Assembly (NCBI RefSeq): GCF_036898465.1
Contig: NZ_JARUMJ010000001.1
Span: forward strand, 4,960,001-5,024,000
Source: Streptomyces sp. B21-105
GTDB taxonomy: Bacteria; Actinomycetota; Actinomycetes; Streptomycetales; Streptomycetaceae
Length of the DNA stretch: 64,000 nucleotides
Direction: 5' to 3'
The translations under genes and the position numbers were made by a program. Positions 62,934 to 64,000 of the stretch are shown piece after piece (the stretch's first letter is position 1; the number at the start of each line of letters is the position of its first letter). The notes below the pieces were generated by a model, which saw only the letters and a list, made by a program, of their open reading frames with translations, ran no database searches and was not told the DNA's origin.

Positions 62934-64000
62934 ATGCCCGACGTCCGGCTGGCCTCACCCCGCGGCAGATGGATCCTGCTGACCACGGTGCTCGGCTCCA
63001 GCATGGCCATGCTGGACTCGACCGTCGTCAACGTGGCGCTGCCGCGCATCGGCCGTGACCTGGACGCCGACCTCGCCGCCCTGCAGTGGACCGTCAACGC
63101 GTACATGGTGACGCTGGCCGGGCTGATCCTGCTCGGCGGCTCCCTCGGCGACCGCTACGGGCGGCGCAAGGTGTTCGTGGTGGGAGTGGTGTGGTTCGCC
63201 GTCGCTTCACTGCTGTGCGGGATCGCGCCGAACGCGGGCGTGCTGGTCGCCGCACGGGCGCTGCAGGGCGTCGGCGGGGCACTCCTCACCCCGGGGTCCC
63301 TCGCCCTCATCCAGGCGTCCTTCCACCCCGACGACCGGGGGCGGGCGGTGGGACTGTGGTCCGGGTTCGGGGGCGTCGGCGCGGCCGTCGGGCCGTTCCT
63401 GGGCGGCTGGCTGGTGGACGGTCCGGGCTGGCGGTGGGTGTTTTTGCTGAACGTGCCGCTGGCCGCGGTGTGCGTGCCGGTGGCGCTGCGGCACGTTCCC
63501 GAGTCGCGGGACCGGCTCGCGCACGGCCGGTTCGACGTCCTCGGCGCGTCGCTCGGGGCGCTCGCCCTCGCGCTGGTGACGTACGCGCTGATCGAGGCCC
63601 CGGGCGGTTCGCCGGCCGTCGTGGCGGCGGGCGGCGCCGGGGTGGCGGCCGGGGTGGCCTTCGTCGTCGTGGAGCGGCGGCGGCCGGACCCGATGATGCC
63701 GACGGACGTCTTCGCCTCCCGCCAGTTCACCGCCGTCAACCTGGTCACGCTGTGCGTGTACGCGGCGTTCGGCGGCTTCTTCTTCCTGTCCGCGGTCCAG
63801 CTGCAGACGGTGGTCGGCTGGTCGGCCCTCGGCGCCGGCACGGCGCTGCTGCCGACGACCGTGCTGATGCTGCTGCTGTCCGCGCGCTCCGGCGAGCTGG
63901 CCGAGCGGATCGGGCCGCGCCTGCCGCTCACCGTCGGGCCGCTGCTGTGCGCGGCCGGGATGCTGCTGATGCTGCGGGTCGGGCCGGACGCCTCCTACGT
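62934..64000 (+). CDS. MFS drug exporter of the DHA2 (EmrB/QacA) type, 3' end missing
   Basis: 355 codons visible; the window ends inside the gene. The N-terminal TM bundle has LTTVLGSSMAMLDSTVVNVALPRIGRDL (motif D1, D in TM1), GGSLGDRYGRRKVF (motif A) and ARALQGVGGALLTPGSLALI (motif B/C region). LWSGFGGVGAAVGPFLGGWLV is antiporter motif C. Eleven TM segments or fewer are seen before the cut; DHA2 proteins have 14. Proton-driven efflux of hydrophobic compounds is the family role; substrate unknown. Confidence 0.9.
   Translation, partial: MPDVRLASPRGRWILLTTVLGSSMAMLDSTVVNVALPRIGRDLDADLAALQWTVNAYMVTLAGLILLGGSLGDRYGRRKVFVVGVVWFAVASLLCGIAPNAGVLVAARALQGVGGALLTPGSLALIQASFHPDDRGRAVGLWSGFGGVGAAVGPFLGGWLVDGPGWRWVFLLNVPLAAVCVPVALRHVPESRDRLAHGRFDVLGASLGALALALVTYALIEAPGGSPAVVAAGGAGVAAGVAFVVVERRRPDPMMPTDVFASRQFTAVNLVTLCVYAAFGGFFFLSAVQLQTVVGWSALGAGTALLPTTVLMLLLSARSGELAERIGPRLPLTVGPLLCAAGMLLMLRVGPDASY

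Overview
This is a high-GC actinobacterial chromosome segment, almost certainly Streptomyces. The evidence is extreme GC3 codon use, DUF317 and DUF397/DUF5753 families, a SpdB/DUF2637-type membrane protein, and a clpB...dapC-like aminotransferase...fba neighbourhood like the one I recall from other Streptomyces chromosomes. It is a core chromosome with one large insertion of about 43.5 kb.

Left core (1-10.9 kb): clpB (5' end cut by the window edge), a YbjN-family gene, a convergent response-regulator/histidine-kinase pair, and a four-gene minus-strand operon (lipoprotein, peptidoglycan-binding/HlyD-like adaptor, LolD-type ATPase, MacB/FtsX-type permease). An 11-bp-spaced direct repeat lies upstream of that operon. 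From 10.03 to 10.5 kb are debris of earlier insertions: two degenerate copies of an att/integrase-start segment and the 3' end of a yoeB-like toxin gene.

Insertion (about 10,931-54,441): the C-terminal part of a PLP aminotransferase gene (dapC-like) lies at the left edge and its N-terminal part at the right edge. Both junctions share TGACCCAG. A large serine integrase starts about 30 bp inside the left junction. Next come a replication/mobilization block (winged-helix Rep-like protein with iteron-like repeats, Zn-finger protein, SpdB-like protein, MobC, relaxase) but no FtsK/TraB translocase, so I call it an integrative mobilizable element. The cargo is: (i) a TPR STAND ATPase, small candidate precursor and SPASM radical-SAM enzyme resembling the Fxs RiPP systems; (ii) a class I FxLD-type lanthipeptide cluster (precursor, LanB, LanC, PCMT-like methyltransferase); (iii) regulatory genes and a 2'-5' RNA ligase-like protein; (iv) an AT-richer type I restriction system hsdM-X-hsdS-hsdR; (v) a complete second copy of the interrupted aminotransferase next to a methyltransferase/S-subunit cassette; (vi) a CBASS-like set (CD-NTase, E2-like protein, single-TM helical protein) behind three coupled or closely spaced genes for a sigma-like protein, an HTH-like protein and an ImmA/IrrE metallopeptidase.

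Right core (54.4-64 kb): the aminotransferase 5' part, a relic of the same S-subunit gene, a Gly/Ser/Cys-rich small protein, a DUF2617 protein, a membrane-fused spermidine synthase, an SRPBCC protein, an aldose epimerase, pyrE, class II fba and the start of a DHA2-type MFS exporter.

The element reads as a defence and RiPP island that inserts in a probable lysine/diaminopimelate-pathway gene and carries an intact replacement for it. The best candidates for something under-described are the sigma/HTH/ImmA-CD-NTase-E2-TM module, the pairing of two RiPP systems, and repeated integration at this aminotransferase locus.
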